The position numbers and the translations under genes were made by a program. Below, piece by piece: positions 63,673-64,000 of a stretch of 64,000 nt of DNA. The DNA is from Tannerellaceae bacterium (GTDB lineage: Bacteria; Bacteroidota; Bacteroidia; Bacteroidales; Tannerellaceae): the NCBI GenBank assembly GCA_031255855.1, contig JAIRRS010000001.1, positions 1-64,000 of the forward strand, written 5' to 3'. Every line of letters begins with the position of its first letter. The first letter of the stretch is position 1. A model generated the notes under the pieces. That model saw only the letters and a list, made by a program, of their open reading frames with translations, was not told the DNA's origin and ran no database searches.

Positions 63673-63869
63673 TACTCCAACTCTTCCAGTACTTTTTTTA
63701 CTTCTTCGTCTACTTTATACAGTTTTTCTTTGCAGAGTTTAATCAAACGAGTCGCTTCTTTTACCTTTCCCGATAATACGTCTACATCCAATTCGCCGTT
63801 TTCTATATCGGCAACAATCTTTCGTAGTTGTTCAATTGCTTCTTTATATGTTTCTTCTTTGTCAGCCAT
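63672..63869 (-). CDS. xseB: Exodeoxyribonuclease VII small subunit
   Basis: The 65-residue helical protein is of typical XseB length, with the start EETYKEAIEQLRKIVADIENGELDVD and coiled-coil character. It binds the XseA large subunit, whose gene end lies 9 bp upstream. Confidence 0.92.
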   Translation of the reverse strand: MADKEETYKEAIEQLRKIVADIENGELDVDVLSGKVKEATRLIKLCKEKLYKVDEEVKKVLEELE

Positions 63870-63878
63870 AAGGATTTA

Positions 63879-64000
63879 TTATATTACTATGCTTTTTATT
63901 TCTCCGTCAATGAAACGGGTGGTTACTTCGTCGCCTGTTGCGAACGACGTGGCCCGTTTCATTATTTCTCCGTTTTTTAGCGTGAGGCTATACCCGCGCT
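63879..64000 (-). CDS. xseA: Exodeoxyribonuclease VII large subunit, C-terminal end (partial)
   Basis: The frame runs from beyond the right edge to a TAA at 63879-63881. Its last 39 codons include RGYSLTLKNGEI and FATGDEVTTRFIDGEI, the conserved C-terminal end of XseA. The stop lies 9 bp before xseB. The rest of the gene is outside the window. Confidence 0.9.
   Translation of the reverse strand, partial: RGYSLTLKNGEIMKRATSFATGDEVTTRFIDGEIKSIVI

Noticed and set aside
1-64000. tRNA, rRNA, insertion sequence, integrase or attachment site
   Set aside because: I looked for conserved tRNA arms, transposase motifs and target duplications in the gaps and found none; gaps are short and mostly explained by promoters, hairpins and repeats.

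Overview
The window is chromosomal DNA from an anaerobic member of the Bacteroidales, most like the Parabacteroides/Tannerellaceae side of the order (inferred from gene content, not from a database match). Supporting signs are promoters of the Bacteroidetes type (TTTG, 19 bp, TAnnTTTG) with little Shine-Dalgarno signal, TonB-dependent receptors, BACON, DUF3575/DUF3868 and lamin-tail proteins, a flavodiiron protein, an Nfn-type electron-transfer pair, and a one-step diaminopimelate dehydrogenase. I recognise about 55 protein genes. I see no rRNA, tRNA, insertion sequence, prophage or CRISPR array.

Layout. 1-6 kb: an LRR lipid-free secreted protein behind a DEAD-box helicase, a lipoprotein tyrosine phosphatase, a PfkB sugar kinase and a SIS isomerase. 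6-17 kb: M16 protease, DUF6261-like protein, TonB-type outer-membrane protein, the tcdA-lolD-SNF transporter-comEA run, a BACON/clostripain lipoprotein, and a DUF3575/DUF3868 pair. 17-24 kb: leuA-leuC-leuD-cimA-like-mgsA-leuB, preceded by a promoter, a leader peptide rich in Ile and Leu codons, and an attenuator. 24-29 kb: a hybrid sensor kinase and a lamin-tail protein. 29-34 kb: asd, then a thiamine salvage operon (TPP riboswitch, TonB receptor, PnuT-type transporter, thiamine pyrophosphokinase). 34-43 kb: pepD, a flippase-like membrane protein, ksgA-mgtE-NlpC/P60-dipeptide epimerase, a GH10-like lipoprotein and an AraC regulator. 43-51 kb: the flavodiiron/nagB/oxidoreductase operon, ddh-lgt, a sugar epimerase and two AT-rich lipoproteins of unknown role. 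51-64 kb: pfkA, a FecCD/ABC ATPase/MATE run, a GroES-like protein, an NfnA/NfnB-like pair, pdxB, an M23/LysM peptidase, and xseA-xseB-ispD-recG.

Two regulatory or structural items stand out. First, the leu operon leader: a 23-codon peptide with seven Ile and three Leu codons, an 11-bp antiterminator that starts just past the Leu codons and covers the leader stop codon, and a perfect 10-bp terminator with a T6 tail. The operon carries both leucine enzymes and a citramalate-synthase-like enzyme that would feed isoleucine, which fits the codon mix. Second, a dispersed intergenic element present three times (122-197, 24270-24345, 51005-51080): four 10-bp cores at an exact 22-bp period with conserved linkers, where the cores differ between copies but match within each copy. 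I cannot assign it to a described family.

The rest is mostly core metabolism and envelope biology. Several small intergenic repeats and hairpins are listed separately.
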